Source: a virus. Taken from it: a DNA stretch of 55,109 nt. The stretch covers positions 1-55,109 of IMG/VR virus record IMGVR_UViG_3300041955_000444; one strand, 5' to 3'. Below are positions 41,676 to 48,690 of the stretch, piece after piece; position 1 is the first letter of the stretch; every line of letters starts with the position of its first letter. A model generated the notes under the pieces. The model had not been told where the DNA came from and did not search any database. It saw only the letters and a program-made list of their open reading frames with translations. The position numbers were made by a program, and so were the translations under genes.

Positions 41676-41913
41676 CGAGATTCTCCTTGCCTCACCATCC
41701 TCGCCTTCGCAGGTAGGCGAGGCGAGCGAAGTGGACGCCAGCGGGTTGGTAGCTCATTGTAGGGATAGCGTAGCTCATTGAGCGTGGCTCATTGTAGGGA
41801 TAGCGTGGATAGCCTGGAGCCACTGCAAATCGAGTGCGCCGCGGACTGCATAAAAACTACCACGGTGCTTATTCCAGCGACAAGTTGTCATCCACGCTCC
41901 ACTCAGCGCCATG
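41676..41913 (-). other. Spacer with direct repeats, no convincing gene
   Basis: The spacer contains a 20-bp direct repeat, GCTCATTGTAGGGATAGCGT, at 41752-41771 and 41787-41806, plus a partial copy between them. A 45-codon minus ORF (41775-41912) crosses the repeats but lacks a ribosome site. GGAGAA precedes the downstream gene. Confidence 0.55.
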
Positions 41914-42303
41914 CTACACTGCGCCTGCGACGCCGGGTTCTTTGGCCAGCGCGCCCGACTTCGCGATCGGCGTCGCCGACGGCCATTGCAGACCCGTCGT
42001 GACGATGGGCTCCCCGTTGTGAAAAGCTTCCTCGATTTGATCGAGCGCCGATAGCATCTTGGCTTTGCGCGCTTCGAGCCCGGTCTGCATTTCCGCCGAC
42101 GCTTCGGCCTTGGCGACGGCAAGCGCGGTCAAGGCGTCCTTGCGCTCGGAGGCGAAGGCCTCTTCGGCGGCTCGCAGCCCGGCGTGGGCGGCGGCGGTCG
42201 CGGTCGCGTAGGCGGACGTAGCCGCAGTCATCCTCTCGCCGTAGGCGGCGTCCGCTGCGGCGATTGTCTTGGAGTGTTCGGTCAGAAGGTTCATTTCGGC
42301 CAT
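41914..42303 (-). CDS. Ala-rich coiled-coil protein (129 aa)
   Basis: AAAGGAG six bases before ATG 42303. MAEMNLLTEHSKTIAAADAA is followed by Ala/Glu helix (AEEAFASERKDALTALAVAK) and a Pro/Gly C-terminus. It may belong with the Ala-rich repeat protein downstream. Function unknown. Confidence 0.6.
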   Translation of the reverse strand: MAEMNLLTEHSKTIAAADAAYGERMTAATSAYATATAAAHAGLRAAEEAFASERKDALTALAVAKAEASAEMQTGLEARKAKMLSALDQIEEAFHNGEPIVTTGLQWPSATPIAKSGALAKEPGVAGAV

Positions 42304-42343
42304 GGTGGGCTCCTTTGGGGCGGCGCTGCGCGCAGCGCCCTGT

Positions 42344-42532
42344 TCACTTTCGGCTTGCTTGCGCGAGCAGATGAATTTGCTGGTCAATGTTATCCCGAAC
42401 CTTGCTGAGCGCTTCCGCTTGGGCTTTGAGCATATCCGCTTCGCGATATAGTCGCACGATGGTTTGGTTGATACGGTTGCTTTCGTTTCCCAACGCCAGT
42501 TGCGCTTGGGACTTTCGGGGTTGACGTGGCAT
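42344..42532 (-). CDS. Small basic coiled-coil protein (62 aa)
   Basis: AAGGAA precedes ATG 42532. MPRQPRKSQAQLALGNESNR is followed by helix (LYREADMLKAQAEALSKVRD). The basic N-terminus could bind nucleic acid. No family recognised. Confidence 0.6.
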   Translation of the reverse strand: MPRQPRKSQAQLALGNESNRINQTIVRLYREADMLKAQAEALSKVRDNIDQQIHLLAQASRK

Positions 42533-42550
42533 CAGTGTGGTTCCTTCCAC

Positions 42551-42910
42551 TTAGAAGAGGTCACTTGCGGCGTCGGTTGTGTCGTCGGTTGTGTCGCCGA
42601 GGCTTAAGATTGGATGTGGGAGCCGCGCAAGGGCGGCGCGGCGGTGTACTTCGCGCCGCTCGGCAAGTTCCGCTGCGGGGCGCTGCGCGCCGAAGGTCGG
42701 GCCTTCGAGCGCTTTCGCGAAGGCTGCGCGAAAGGCCCCTTCGAGCGTCTCTGCGGTCGCCATCCCCGTTCGGGTATTTCGGGTGTTTCGTAAATACACC
42801 TGCCATTGTGGCCCCCTTCCGAACGCCTGGGGGTCGCCTTCGCCGACTTGGAAGGTATTCGACACAACAAACCCTTGGGAGGCCATCTCGGCGAGAATAT
42901 CCTCAATCAT
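42551..42910 (-). CDS. Hypothetical protein (119 aa)
   Basis: ATG 42910 overlaps the upstream stop by four bases. The first 60 residues (IEDILAEMASQGFVVSNTFQ..., QWQVYLRNTRN) look alpha/beta and the rest helical and charged. The C-terminus has a DTTDDTTDA repeat. Function unknown. Confidence 0.6.
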   Translation of the reverse strand: MIEDILAEMASQGFVVSNTFQVGEGDPQAFGRGPQWQVYLRNTRNTRTGMATAETLEGAFRAAFAKALEGPTFGAQRPAAELAERREVHRRAALARLPHPILSLGDTTDDTTDAASDLF

Positions 42911-43110
42911 GAGCTTCGCTCCGCTTCGGCGCGCAGCGCCTCCCGAAGCAACTCGTCCAACTCCTGCCGGGTTCGTTCGATGTCGCCTTCGGCGTTGCGG
43001 ACCAAGACGTCGAGCCACCGCAACTCGGCCTCTGGTGCCGCTTTCGCGCCTTCGGTCGCTTCGTCGGCGAGCAGGCGCAGTAGCGCCGCGATGCTACTTC
43101 GGGTGGCCAC
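42907..43110 (-). CDS. Small helical protein (67 aa), GTG start
   Basis: GAGGAGG nine bases before GTG 43110 fixes this start; the longer ATG frame would run deep into the upstream gene. The product is helical and charged (IAALLRLLADEATEGAK; EGDIERTRQELDELLREAL). It overlaps the upstream gene by 17 bases. Confidence 0.65.
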   Translation of the reverse strand: MATRSSIAALLRLLADEATEGAKAAPEAELRWLDVLVRNAEGDIERTRQELDELLREALRAEAERSS

Positions 43111-43366
43111 CGTTCGGGGCCTCCTCGGGTTCGGGCCGTAAGGCCCCGATGGGGCCGCTTGCGATCCGCACAATGTCGCAGAAGTGATCAAACATCTCGG
43201 GATCCCATGTATGAACGGTAAACGTCACAGGGTCCGTGGTGCTGTATTCGTTCTTCCCGGTTCCGACTGTCACGGAGAACCACCCGCCCTTGTGGTTCGT
43301 GGTGTGAGGCACCGCACGGAACTCGATCGTTTTGGCGTCATGGGTGCTGACCGAAGTATTCGTCAT
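43094..43366 (-). CDS. Hypothetical protein (90 aa)
   Basis: The product has a beta-type core (TIEFRAVPHTTNHKGGWFSV; PVTFTVHTWDPEMFDHF). It overlaps the HIRAN-like gene by ATGA. No family recognised. Confidence 0.6.
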   Translation of the reverse strand: MTNTSVSTHDAKTIEFRAVPHTTNHKGGWFSVTVGTGKNEYSTTDPVTFTVHTWDPEMFDHFCDIVRIASGPIGALRPEPEEAPNGGHPK

Positions 43367-43764
43367 GGCGTTACCTCCACGAGGTTGGACCCGTTAGGGT
43401 GCTGGATGAGCCTTCCGGCGCTTCGGGCTTCGCCTCCTAGCGAATGCCACTCCGCGCAGAGCGCGAACGAGTGCCCCTCGCGCAGCGCAGCTTTCGCGGC
43501 CTTCGTTTCGGATTTCGCTCCGAGGTGGCCGAGGGGAAACGGAAACTCCATCGACTCAAGCGTCAGGGCGAATGCGGCGAGCGCCTCGTGGAGTTCGGGC
43601 GACTCAATCACGGAGTCCCGAGGTACCAGAACTCGCACCGCAAGGGCGTCGTAGGGGTTCTCAGGCTCTGCCTGGAGGATGACCCCCGCGTACTGGGGGA
43701 GCCCCTTCGCTATGAGGGCGGCTGCCCCGGGCGTGAACACCGTGCCGACTAGGAGAAATTTCAT
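43363..43764 (-). CDS. HIRAN-like domain protein (133 aa)
   Basis: MKFLLVGTVFTPGAAALIAK and especially VILQAEPENPYDALAVRVLV match the HIRAN signature (LxxEPxNPYDxxAVxV), a DNA-end or damaged-DNA-binding domain usually fused to helicases. Here it stands nearly alone with a C-terminal extension. A link to replication or repair is inference. Confidence 0.68.
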   Translation of the reverse strand: MKFLLVGTVFTPGAAALIAKGLPQYAGVILQAEPENPYDALAVRVLVPRDSVIESPELHEALAAFALTLESMEFPFPLGHLGAKSETKAAKAALREGHSFALCAEWHSLGGEARSAGRLIQHPNGSNLVEVTP

Positions 43765-44165
43765 TTGGTGGGGTTCCTTTCGTTTCGTAGTTCGCTCGGG
43801 TTGGTAGGGCTTCGTATGGTCGTGATGCGTCCCGATGCTTCGCGATACTTTGCTATGGTTAGAAACGTCCTAGCAGATGTCAGTTGCATCGACGTCATTA
43901 GTTCGACTGCCGCAGGGGTTTCGCCCATCGCTACTTGCAATGCTGCGGTTGCTGCGTGGAGATTGTTTAGAATTTCGTCCAACATCTCCTCGAACCCACA
44001 GGTTGATAACACCCGAAGATACCTTATGTATTCCCGCGTGATGCCGGGTTTCGGGTCATCAGGGTTCGTCTCCGCTAGGTCCGCTATGAGCGCGTCGAGT
44101 CTCTCGCGGGACCAAATGGGTCTTCGGTGAAGGCCGCCCCCACCCCGGTCGGTTTCGGTTTGCAT
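43761..44165 (-). CDS. Hypothetical protein (134 aa)
   Basis: ATG 44165 shares its A with the upstream TAA. The product starts MQTETDRGGGGLHRRP, then mostly helical (LDALIADLAETNPDDPK; EEMLDEILNNLHAATAALQV). It overlaps the HIRAN-like gene by ATGA. Function unknown. Confidence 0.6.
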   Translation of the reverse strand: MQTETDRGGGGLHRRPIWSRERLDALIADLAETNPDDPKPGITREYIRYLRVLSTCGFEEMLDEILNNLHAATAALQVAMGETPAAVELMTSMQLTSARTFLTIAKYREASGRITTIRSPTNPSELRNERNPTK

Positions 44166-44641
44166 TAGGTTTGCTCCGTTCCGGCGGCTCTTGCCGCTTG
44201 CGCCCCCGCAATGTCCCAAATGATTTCATCGCAAAGCTCGATGGTTTCGTAACCATCATATTCTGTGATGCGGTAGCGCGTGCCTGGTACAAGTTCGGCA
44301 ATCATCAGAGTCGCAGCAAGGCCGCTCGCAGCTTTGCCGAGTTCCTCGATCACTTGCACCAGCGTCTGATCCTCCCGGTCGAACTCATAAGGGCCGAGTA
44401 CCATCGCTTTGTGTGCCTTGTTGGATTGCATACGTTCATCCAACGATGCGTGGTACCAATCTTCCCCTTCGAGAATTCCCTTACGGGCTTCTGGTGGAAC
44501 AATCCAGTATGTCGTGAATATGTCGTTGCTCTCCGGATACAAAATGAAGCCTTTCAATTCCGCGTAGCGTTTGATCGCTATGTCGGAGACGTTAAACCCA
44601 CCGTAAGCGGCGTTATAAATCACCTTGATTGTTGTTGTCAT
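44165..44641 (-). CDS. Conserved phage protein of unknown function (158 aa)
   Basis: ATG 44641 gives MTTTIKVIYNAAYGGFNVSD; the YNxxYGGFxxS...Y motif recurs in many uncharacterised phage proteins. LVQVIEELGKAASGLAATL and YRITEYDGYE near the C-terminus also belong to that pattern. It is probably an early protein; no activity is known to me. Confidence 0.68.
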   Translation of the reverse strand: MTTTIKVIYNAAYGGFNVSDIAIKRYAELKGFILYPESNDIFTTYWIVPPEARKGILEGEDWYHASLDERMQSNKAHKAMVLGPYEFDREDQTLVQVIEELGKAASGLAATLMIAELVPGTRYRITEYDGYETIELCDEIIWDIAGAQAARAAGTEQT

Positions 44642-44670
44642 GCGCCTGATGCTTTCCTCTTTGGGTTTTG

Positions 44671-45150
44671 TTAGAACCAAACTCCTTCGGTGTCGCGTCC
44701 CACTTTCACTCCGTTGAGCCGCGGCAACTTGCGAAGGCGTTCCGCTTCGCGCTTCGCGGCATGTTCGAATGCACGTTCGCCCGCTGCGCCGGTAGCCCCT
44801 GTACGTAGCACCGTCACTTGCGGGGGCTTTGCGCGATCACGTTGCTCGCGCTCCGTGAGCCTGCGGCGCCCCTCTGCCGCCAGGATGCGTCCTTGAAGCT
44901 TGCAGAACTCGCATTTTGCGTCGGGCCGCGCCGAAGGCGCGAAGTGTCCTGTTAGGTGGCTTCGCAGACCTGATGTCACCTCGCCACGCGTCGCCGCAAG
45001 AAGTAGCGCGATGTCGCTGAGGCCCCTCGCGAGGCGGTTCGGAGTGAGCGCAACGCGAAGCTCCCCGGGCGTCCCCCCGGGCGTCGTGGCGATCACTTCG
45101 AAGCCCGTTTCGCCGACTTCGACCAAGATACGGTTTGAGTTCGTTTGCAT
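44671..45150 (-). CDS. Hypothetical protein (159 aa) with CxxC
   Basis: GGGAGAG precedes ATG 45150. The first half is a mixed domain (RILVEVGETGFEVIATTPGG); then KCEFCKLQGR and a basic helical C-terminal half (AAEGRRRLTEREQRDRAK). One Cys pair may bind metal in a dimer. The second, longer upstream frame is GC-rich shadow. Confidence 0.55.
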   Translation of the reverse strand: MQTNSNRILVEVGETGFEVIATTPGGTPGELRVALTPNRLARGLSDIALLLAATRGEVTSGLRSHLTGHFAPSARPDAKCEFCKLQGRILAAEGRRRLTEREQRDRAKPPQVTVLRTGATGAAGERAFEHAAKREAERLRKLPRLNGVKVGRDTEGVWF

Positions 45151-45197
45151 AAGCTTCTCTCCCTCCGCGAAGGGCGCCCCTTGCGCCCCTTGCGCCC

Positions 45198-45392
45198 CTA
45201 GCCCCCTGACACCCACACTGCCGCGACGACCCCCAGGCCGAAGCAAATCAGCCCCGCCATGAACGCCAGCGCCACGTCGGGCCAACAAACCTTCGGCAAT
45301 GGAGGCTTCGTGGGGCGGCGTGGAACGTCCGGGGGGGCGTTATGCGCCGAAGGCCGCGCTACGAAGTCCGAGGCTAGATTGTGGTGAAACAT
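45198..45392 (-). CDS. Small single-pass membrane protein (64 aa)
   Basis: The N-terminus is Pro/His-rich (about 30 residues), then VALAFMAGLICFGLGVVAAVW, one clear membrane span near the C-terminus. It overlaps the upstream gene by 19 bases. It could act on the host inner membrane early in infection; function unknown. Confidence 0.6.
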   Translation of the reverse strand: MFHHNLASDFVARPSAHNAPPDVPRRPTKPPLPKVCWPDVALAFMAGLICFGLGVVAAVWVSGG

Positions 45393-45859
45393 CTGTGAGG
45401 TTCCTTTTGGCTTCGCCCCGCTTGCGGTCGCCCGCCCCGAGGGAAGCGTCGGCGAAAGTTACATGACATTCCCTCACCGAGCCCGCGTCCGGTGTAGTCC
45501 ACCCCGTTCACGGTGGCGTAAATTTGATACATCCGCGCGCCGTAGGCCAGGCGGTTGCCGCCGGTCCAAGACGACGATAAGAAACACGTTCCAATCTGCT
45601 TCCCTGCCCAAGTCGTTAGTCGCCTTCGCAAGCGACGCTCGGGTTTGTCGAAGTCCGTTCCGTCGCCGAGTTTCTCACCGATGTACGCTGTGAAACGATC
45701 TGGCTTCGTGGCAAGGAAAGCCAATTCAGCTTCTTCCACGCGGTTGTTGTGTGCTTCGACTTCGCTGGGATCGGGTGACGTTTGGTTCGGCGTGAATACA
45801 CGCCCGTTGTGAACGCTTGCGTAGTCGCTCTTTTGGGGCTTCGCCCCCTCCCCGCTCAT
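45374..45859 (-). CDS. Conserved phage protein of unknown function (161 aa)
   Basis: The segment FTAYIGEKLGDGTDF, RRLTTWAGKQIGTC, then GARMYQIYATVNGVDYTGRG and GEGMSCNFRR follows a pattern I know from uncharacterised phage proteins with a beta-sandwich-like C-terminus. Overlaps the upstream gene by ATGA. Role unknown. Confidence 0.62.
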   Translation of the reverse strand: MSGEGAKPQKSDYASVHNGRVFTPNQTSPDPSEVEAHNNRVEEAELAFLATKPDRFTAYIGEKLGDGTDFDKPERRLRRRLTTWAGKQIGTCFLSSSWTGGNRLAYGARMYQIYATVNGVDYTGRGLGEGMSCNFRRRFPRGGRPQAGRSQKEPHRCFTTI

Positions 45860-46053
45860 TTCACAACCCTCCCGTCTCGTGTGATGTAGTCGAACCGGCC
45901 GTTGCGCCCTTCGTACAACGTCAGTTCGCCCCGCACGTAAAGCGCATCCGCGCGGGGCTCGACGAGGAAGTAGTCCTGTGTGGCGTCGGCGGGATCGCGG
46001 ACGATCCGGACTAGGTGGTCGGCGCGTAGCGCCACTAGGCGTTCGGTTGTCAT
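45856..46053 (-). CDS. Hypothetical protein (65 aa)
   Basis: ATG 46053 (MTTERLVALRADHLVRIVRD). The product has alternating basic and acidic beta-type segments (YFLVEPRADALYVRGELTLY). It overlaps the next gene by ATGA. Function unknown. Confidence 0.58.
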   Translation of the reverse strand: MTTERLVALRADHLVRIVRDPADATQDYFLVEPRADALYVRGELTLYEGRNGRFDYITRDGRVVK

Positions 46054-46250
46054 TATGTTGGTCCCCGGTTCGGACTTCGTCTTTGGTGCGCTTGCGGCGC
46101 AGGGGGCATGATTCCCCCTAGGCGTAAAGTAGCACGTCCTGGTGGGGGTGGCGCGCATAAAAAATAGGTCCCTTGGTAGCTAAAAAAGGCATGACGGCCC
46201 CTTGAGGCGCTTTGCGCCCTGCGCGCCCTGCGCGCGCTGCGCGGCCCCGG
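46054..46250 (-). other. Spacer without convincing gene
   Basis: This 197-bp spacer contains tandem GCGC-type palindromes (46207-46245) and two A/T-rich runs. A 24-codon minus ORF (MPFLATKGPIF...) is possible near 46190 but is too short to support. Confidence 0.5.
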
Positions 46251-46370
46251 TCACTGACGTCTCTTCGGCCGCGAAATCGCGAAGGACCATTCACTAATTG
46301 TCACTTTGGCGAGCAGAGTGAGGCCTTGGAACAGATACACAAACTCATGATCGATTTCGATGCGGAACAT
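46251..46370 (-). CDS. 39-aa peptide with good ribosome site
   Basis: AAAGGAG stands seven bases before ATG 46370. The product (MFRIEIDHEFVYLFQGLTLL, then AKVTISEWSF and a basic tail) has a hydrophobic middle. It overlaps the gene upstream by 26 bases. Function unknown. Confidence 0.5.
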   Translation of the reverse strand: MFRIEIDHEFVYLFQGLTLLAKVTISEWSFAISRPKRRQ

Positions 46371-46677
46371 TTAGTGGCTCCTTTGGCGCGCAGCGCCCCG
46401 CGCCTCGCGTGCGCTTCGCCGCTTCGTCTTGCCAGACGCCCTTGATCGCTGCGCCCCTGGTATATGCCTGGAACACTAAGCGCGGATTGTGTCCCCAGTG
46501 GAGGATTGTTTTGTCAGCCCAGTCTTCGATCTCAAGGTCTTCGTCGTGAAGCCACTCGCGAAGTTGGGTTTCCATTTCGGCATATTCTTGGGGGTGTGCT
46601 AGTTCGTGTTCGTATTGTCGCTTGACGCGGATTCGCTCGGCAAGTCGGGTGTCGTAGGTGTTAGGGGGTTCGGTCAT
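46345..46677 (-). CDS. Hypothetical protein (110 aa)
   Basis: AGGAG precedes ATG 46677. The product is charged and helical (RLAERIRVKRQYEHELAHPQ; LREWLHDEDLEIEDWADK) with a basic tail. No family recognised. Confidence 0.58.
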   Translation of the reverse strand: MTEPPNTYDTRLAERIRVKRQYEHELAHPQEYAEMETQLREWLHDEDLEIEDWADKTILHWGHNPRLVFQAYTRGAAIKGVWQDEAAKRTRGAGRCAPKEPLNVPHRNRS

Positions 46678-46707
46678 GTGAAGGTCGCTCCTGGGAAGGT
46701 CGCCTCG

Positions 46708-47217
46708 TCACACTAGGCCGGACTTCTTGTAGCCTGCGTTGTCGGGCGGAAGGCCCGTTCGTTCGGCTTTGTACTTCGCCAGCGAAGCTTTCGTGGCGTC
46801 GGGGATGATGGAGGCGTCGGTTGCGGGGCCTGCGGCGCTCGGCCCGAAGGTGAAATCTTCGTAGGCATTGTCGAGCTTCGCCCCGTCGAGCTTTGCCCCG
46901 CAGCGCCCCTTTGGAAGCTCGTCGAGGTAATTCCGGGGGAGCGCCTCTTCGCTCGCCCGTTTCGCTGCACGGGCTTCGCTCTGCTTGCGGGCGGCATAGT
47001 GTAGCTTTGCGGAGCGCTGTTCCCAGGAAATGATCTCCCGATCGATCTCGAGCATTGTGGTGTAGAGTTCCGAGGTGATTTTGCCATCTGCGGCGATGAA
47101 GGCGTTGTGTAGGGTTCGGTAGGCATAGCAGACCTTTAAGATGCGCTCATGCGAGAGGGGGTTCTTGGGAGTGCTACGGAGGCTGTGGGAGTGGAATTCG
47201 TGGGGGATTGTGGACAT
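46708..47217 (-). CDS. First gene of the leftward unit, hypothetical (169 aa)
   Basis: The product starts MSTIPHEFHSHSLRSTPKNP, then helical (ILKVCYAYRTLHNAFIAADG; LEIDREIISWEQRSAKLHYA), with a Gly/Lys/Asp tail. It follows the divergent control region and a promoter-like element at 47259-47282, so it is probably the first early leftward transcript. Function unknown. Confidence 0.6.
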   Translation of the reverse strand: MSTIPHEFHSHSLRSTPKNPLSHERILKVCYAYRTLHNAFIAADGKITSELYTTMLEIDREIISWEQRSAKLHYAARKQSEARAAKRASEEALPRNYLDELPKGRCGAKLDGAKLDNAYEDFTFGPSAAGPATDASIIPDATKASLAKYKAERTGLPPDNAGYKKSGLV

Positions 47218-47258
47218 GGCGGGAGGGTTCCGTGAAGGGGGGCGGTTTTGCGGTTGTG

Positions 47259-47282
47259 GGGGCAGTGTAACATGGACGGGGC
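47259..47282 (-). promoter_or_regulatory. Promoter-like element (copy F) for leftward unit
   Basis: On the minus strand GCCCCGTCC (47282-47274), four bases, TACACT, GCCCC. It is a variant of the GCCCCGGCC element with shorter spacing. It lies about 40 bases upstream of the first leftward gene. Confidence 0.45.
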
Positions 47283-47288
47283 GAGGTA

Positions 47289-47314
47289 GTAAGGTCTGCC
47301 CCGGCCAGACTTAC
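47289..47314. promoter_or_regulatory. Operator-like hairpin with GCCCCGGCC in its centre
   Basis: GTAAGGTCTG (47289-47298) and CAGACTTAC (47306-47314) are near-perfect inverted repeats (one bulge) around CCCCGGC. The GCCCCGGCC 9-mer of the promoter-like elements sits at 47298-47306. It may be an operator. Confidence 0.45.
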
Positions 47315-47327
47315 CGTCTTGCGTAGG

Positions 47328-47352
47328 CGTTTGTGCGGGTCGTTTGTGCGGG
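47328..47352. repeat. 13-bp direct repeats, left set
   Basis: CGTTTGTGCGGG occurs at 47328-47339 and again at 47341-47352, period 13. Possible iterons or protein-binding sites. Confidence 0.6.
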
Positions 47353-47354
47353 GC

Positions 47355-47628
47355 GTAAATGACCCTGCATCCCGACCCCCGGTAGTGCGCGCGGGGGGAT
47401 TTCGTTCCATCCGACTTCGGGCTTCGCGCAACGGGACGCTCCCTTCCCCCTCTACCCTATCCCTTTATATATATATATTTTTTTATAGGAAGTATCCAAA
47501 CGTAGTATACCGTCACCTGGACAGGGCAACGGGAGAGGAGCGAAAGGGTTGGGCGGGTGTGCAGCGCCTCAGATGGGGCAGGGTAGGGGCGTGCGCACTA
47601 CCGGGGGGCAAGATGCAAGGGCATTAAG
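47355..47628. repeat. Imperfect inverted repeat flanking an AT-rich core
   Basis: CCCCCGGTAGTGCGC (47376-47390) is the exact reverse complement of GCGCACTACCGGGGG (47593-47607). The similarity continues outward through a GATGCA and CATT block, about 28 of 34 positions. The symmetry centre (about 47491) falls at the edge of the A/T run 47464-47486. Each arm points at a promoter-like element 65-75 bases further out. Confidence 0.75.
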
Positions 47629-47636
47629 CGTTGGGG

Positions 47637-47671
47637 GGGACGGTTGGGAGGGACGGTTGGGGAGCACGGTT
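47637..47671. repeat. 13-bp direct repeats, right set
   Basis: ACGGTT recurs at 47640, 47653 and 47666, exact 13-bp period, in the contexts GGGACGGTTGGG, GGGACGGTTGGG and GAGCACGGTTTAG. Possible iterons; the period equals that of the left set. Confidence 0.55.
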
Positions 47672-47692
47672 TAGTGGCATGTTAGCGCGCGC

Positions 47693-47731
47693 GCCCCGGC
47701 CAGGGGGGTATAATGCCCCTACGGCCAGGGC
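47693..47731 (+). promoter_or_regulatory. Promoter-like dyad element (copy B) for rightward unit
   Basis: GCCCCGGCC (47693-47701), then TATAAT at 47709-47714 followed by GCCCC, and GGCCAGGGC (47723-47731). Spacing and -10 are identical to copy A before terL. No recognisable -35 box is conserved between copies; the GCCCCGGCC box occupies about -30 to -21. Confidence 0.65.
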
Positions 47732-47749
47732 GTGCCCCGCTGGCGCGGT

Positions 47750-47796
47750 CAACGGGGCCGCTGGCGCTCGCCCCGTTGCCCCGTCATGCCTTTTTT
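47750..47796 (+). terminator. Terminator-like hairpin after the rightward promoter
   Basis: CAACGGGGC (47750-47758) pairs with GCCCCGTTG (47770-47778); TTTTTT follows at 47791-47796, 12 bases after the stem. It lies just after promoter copy B and before the first gene, as an attenuator would. Confidence 0.5.
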
Positions 47797-47821
47797 GTAT
47801 GGCGAATTGATCGCTTTTGGG

Positions 47822-47850
47822 TTGACTTTGCCAAGCGGGGCGATTAGGTT
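47822..47850 (+). promoter_or_regulatory. Sigma70-like promoter before the 47895 gene
   Basis: TTGACT (47822-47827), 17-base spacer, TAGGTT (47845-47850). Good -35, weak -10. Confidence 0.4.
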
Positions 47851-47894
47851 TGTCAGTGGGGCGCAAGCAGCGCCCGTCAAGGGGAGTCAAACAA

Positions 47895-48077
47895 ATGACA
47901 AAGACAGATTTGATCGAGGCCTTAGCCGAATTGCCAGGCGACGCCAAAATTTTTGTAGGTCGCGCGGCGAATCCGGGGATGCTATGCGACATTATCCACG
48001 TTGAAATAGACCTTAACGAATCAGGTGATGATCCGGTATTTGCGATTTTGGAATACGTACCAGACTCGCACGACTAG
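47895..48077 (+). CDS. Small protein of a duplicated family (60 aa)
   Basis: MTKTDLIEALAELPGDAKIF, later HVEIDLN and VFAILEYV. It resembles the product of 48179-48376 (MTKAELIAAM....AIVFI, NVEIGL, CIILQA), so the two are tandem paralogues. The pattern (MxKxELIxAxxxLPxDAxxFV) is common in small proteins of phages and Proteobacteria with unknown function. It is the first gene of the rightward unit. Confidence 0.7.
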   Translation: MTKTDLIEALAELPGDAKIFVGRAANPGMLCDIIHVEIDLNESGDDPVFAILEYVPDSHD

Positions 48078-48178
48078 GGGGGGCTTCGCAAGGCGCAAGA
48101 GCGCCCTTCGCAAATGGCAAAGTCAGATCACTACCAACCAGCGACGGCCCGAGTCGTTGTCAAAGAGGAATCACGCAA

Positions 48179-48376
48179 ATGACAAAAGCAGAGTTAATTG
48201 CCGCGATGGCAGGACAAGCTGACGACGCGATTGTGTTTATTTGCAAGAACGCCGGGGACGCGGTTATGCATAGTATTGTGAATGTCGAGATTGGGTTGGT
48301 AAACGCCAGCGACGGCCCGAATTGTATCATTCTACAAGCGAGCGAGGAGGCGAGCGAGGATGATCTCCGTGATTAG
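48179..48376 (+). CDS. Second copy of the duplicated small family (65 aa)
   Basis: MTKAELIAAMAGQADDAIVF, VMHSIVNVEIGLVNASDG, then an acidic tail. Paralogue of 47895-48077. The spacer before it and this gene share CCAGCGACGGCCCGA (15 bp) at about 48140 and 48306. Function unknown. Confidence 0.68.
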   Translation: MTKAELIAAMAGQADDAIVFICKNAGDAVMHSIVNVEIGLVNASDGPNCIILQASEEASEDDLRD

Positions 48377-48405
48377 ATCGAAACGGCGCAAAGGGAGCCC
48401 AGCAA

Positions 48406-48690
48406 ATGACAAACCTAGAGGCGCGTAGCGCCAAATTCTGGTTAGTGAAACGAGACACGTCGAAAGCCCCACATTACGACGTTGCAGATGGTTACGTGGT
48501 CGAGGCCCTTACACGAGAGGAAGCCTTACGCATCGCAATTGAAGATGCGGCCATAGCTCCTGTAGTGACTCTGGAATTGGACAACGGTACGGTGTTGTCG
48601 CGGAACCAAGACGCCCAGACGTGGTCTTGTGAGGAGTTGCAAATCACAGGTCAAAGCAGAATTATTCTGCAAGATTATCACCATGCCTAG
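48406..48690 (+). CDS. Hypothetical early protein (94 aa)
   Basis: MTNLEARSAKFWLVKRDTSK, then YVVEALTREEALRIAIEDAA and VTLELDNGTVLSRN. The start region contains the palindrome GGCGCGTAGCGCC, which recurs right after the stop at about 48688. Function unknown. Confidence 0.6.
   Translation: MTNLEARSAKFWLVKRDTSKAPHYDVADGYVVEALTREEALRIAIEDAAIAPVVTLELDNGTVLSRNQDAQTWSCEELQITGQSRIILQDYHHA

Larger units (their letters stand above)
47218..47894. other. Divergent control region, candidate replication origin
   Basis: No gene in 677 bp. From left to right: promoter-like element for leftward genes (47259-47282); hairpin around GCCCCGGCC (47289-47314); two 13-bp direct repeats CGTTTGTGCGGGT (47328-47352); left arm of an imperfect inverted repeat (47355-47390); an AT core TTTATATATATATATTTTTT (from 47464); right arm (47593-47628); three 13-bp repeats around ACGGTTGGG (47637-47671); rightward promoter-like element with TATAAT (47693-47731); a terminator-like hairpin with T-run (47750-47796); a TTGACT promoter (47822-47850). 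The layout suits a divergent promoter region and perhaps an origin. Confidence 0.75.

Noticed and set aside
41775-41912. 45-aa minus ORF across the 20-bp repeats
   Set aside because: No ribosome site and the repeats make up much of it.
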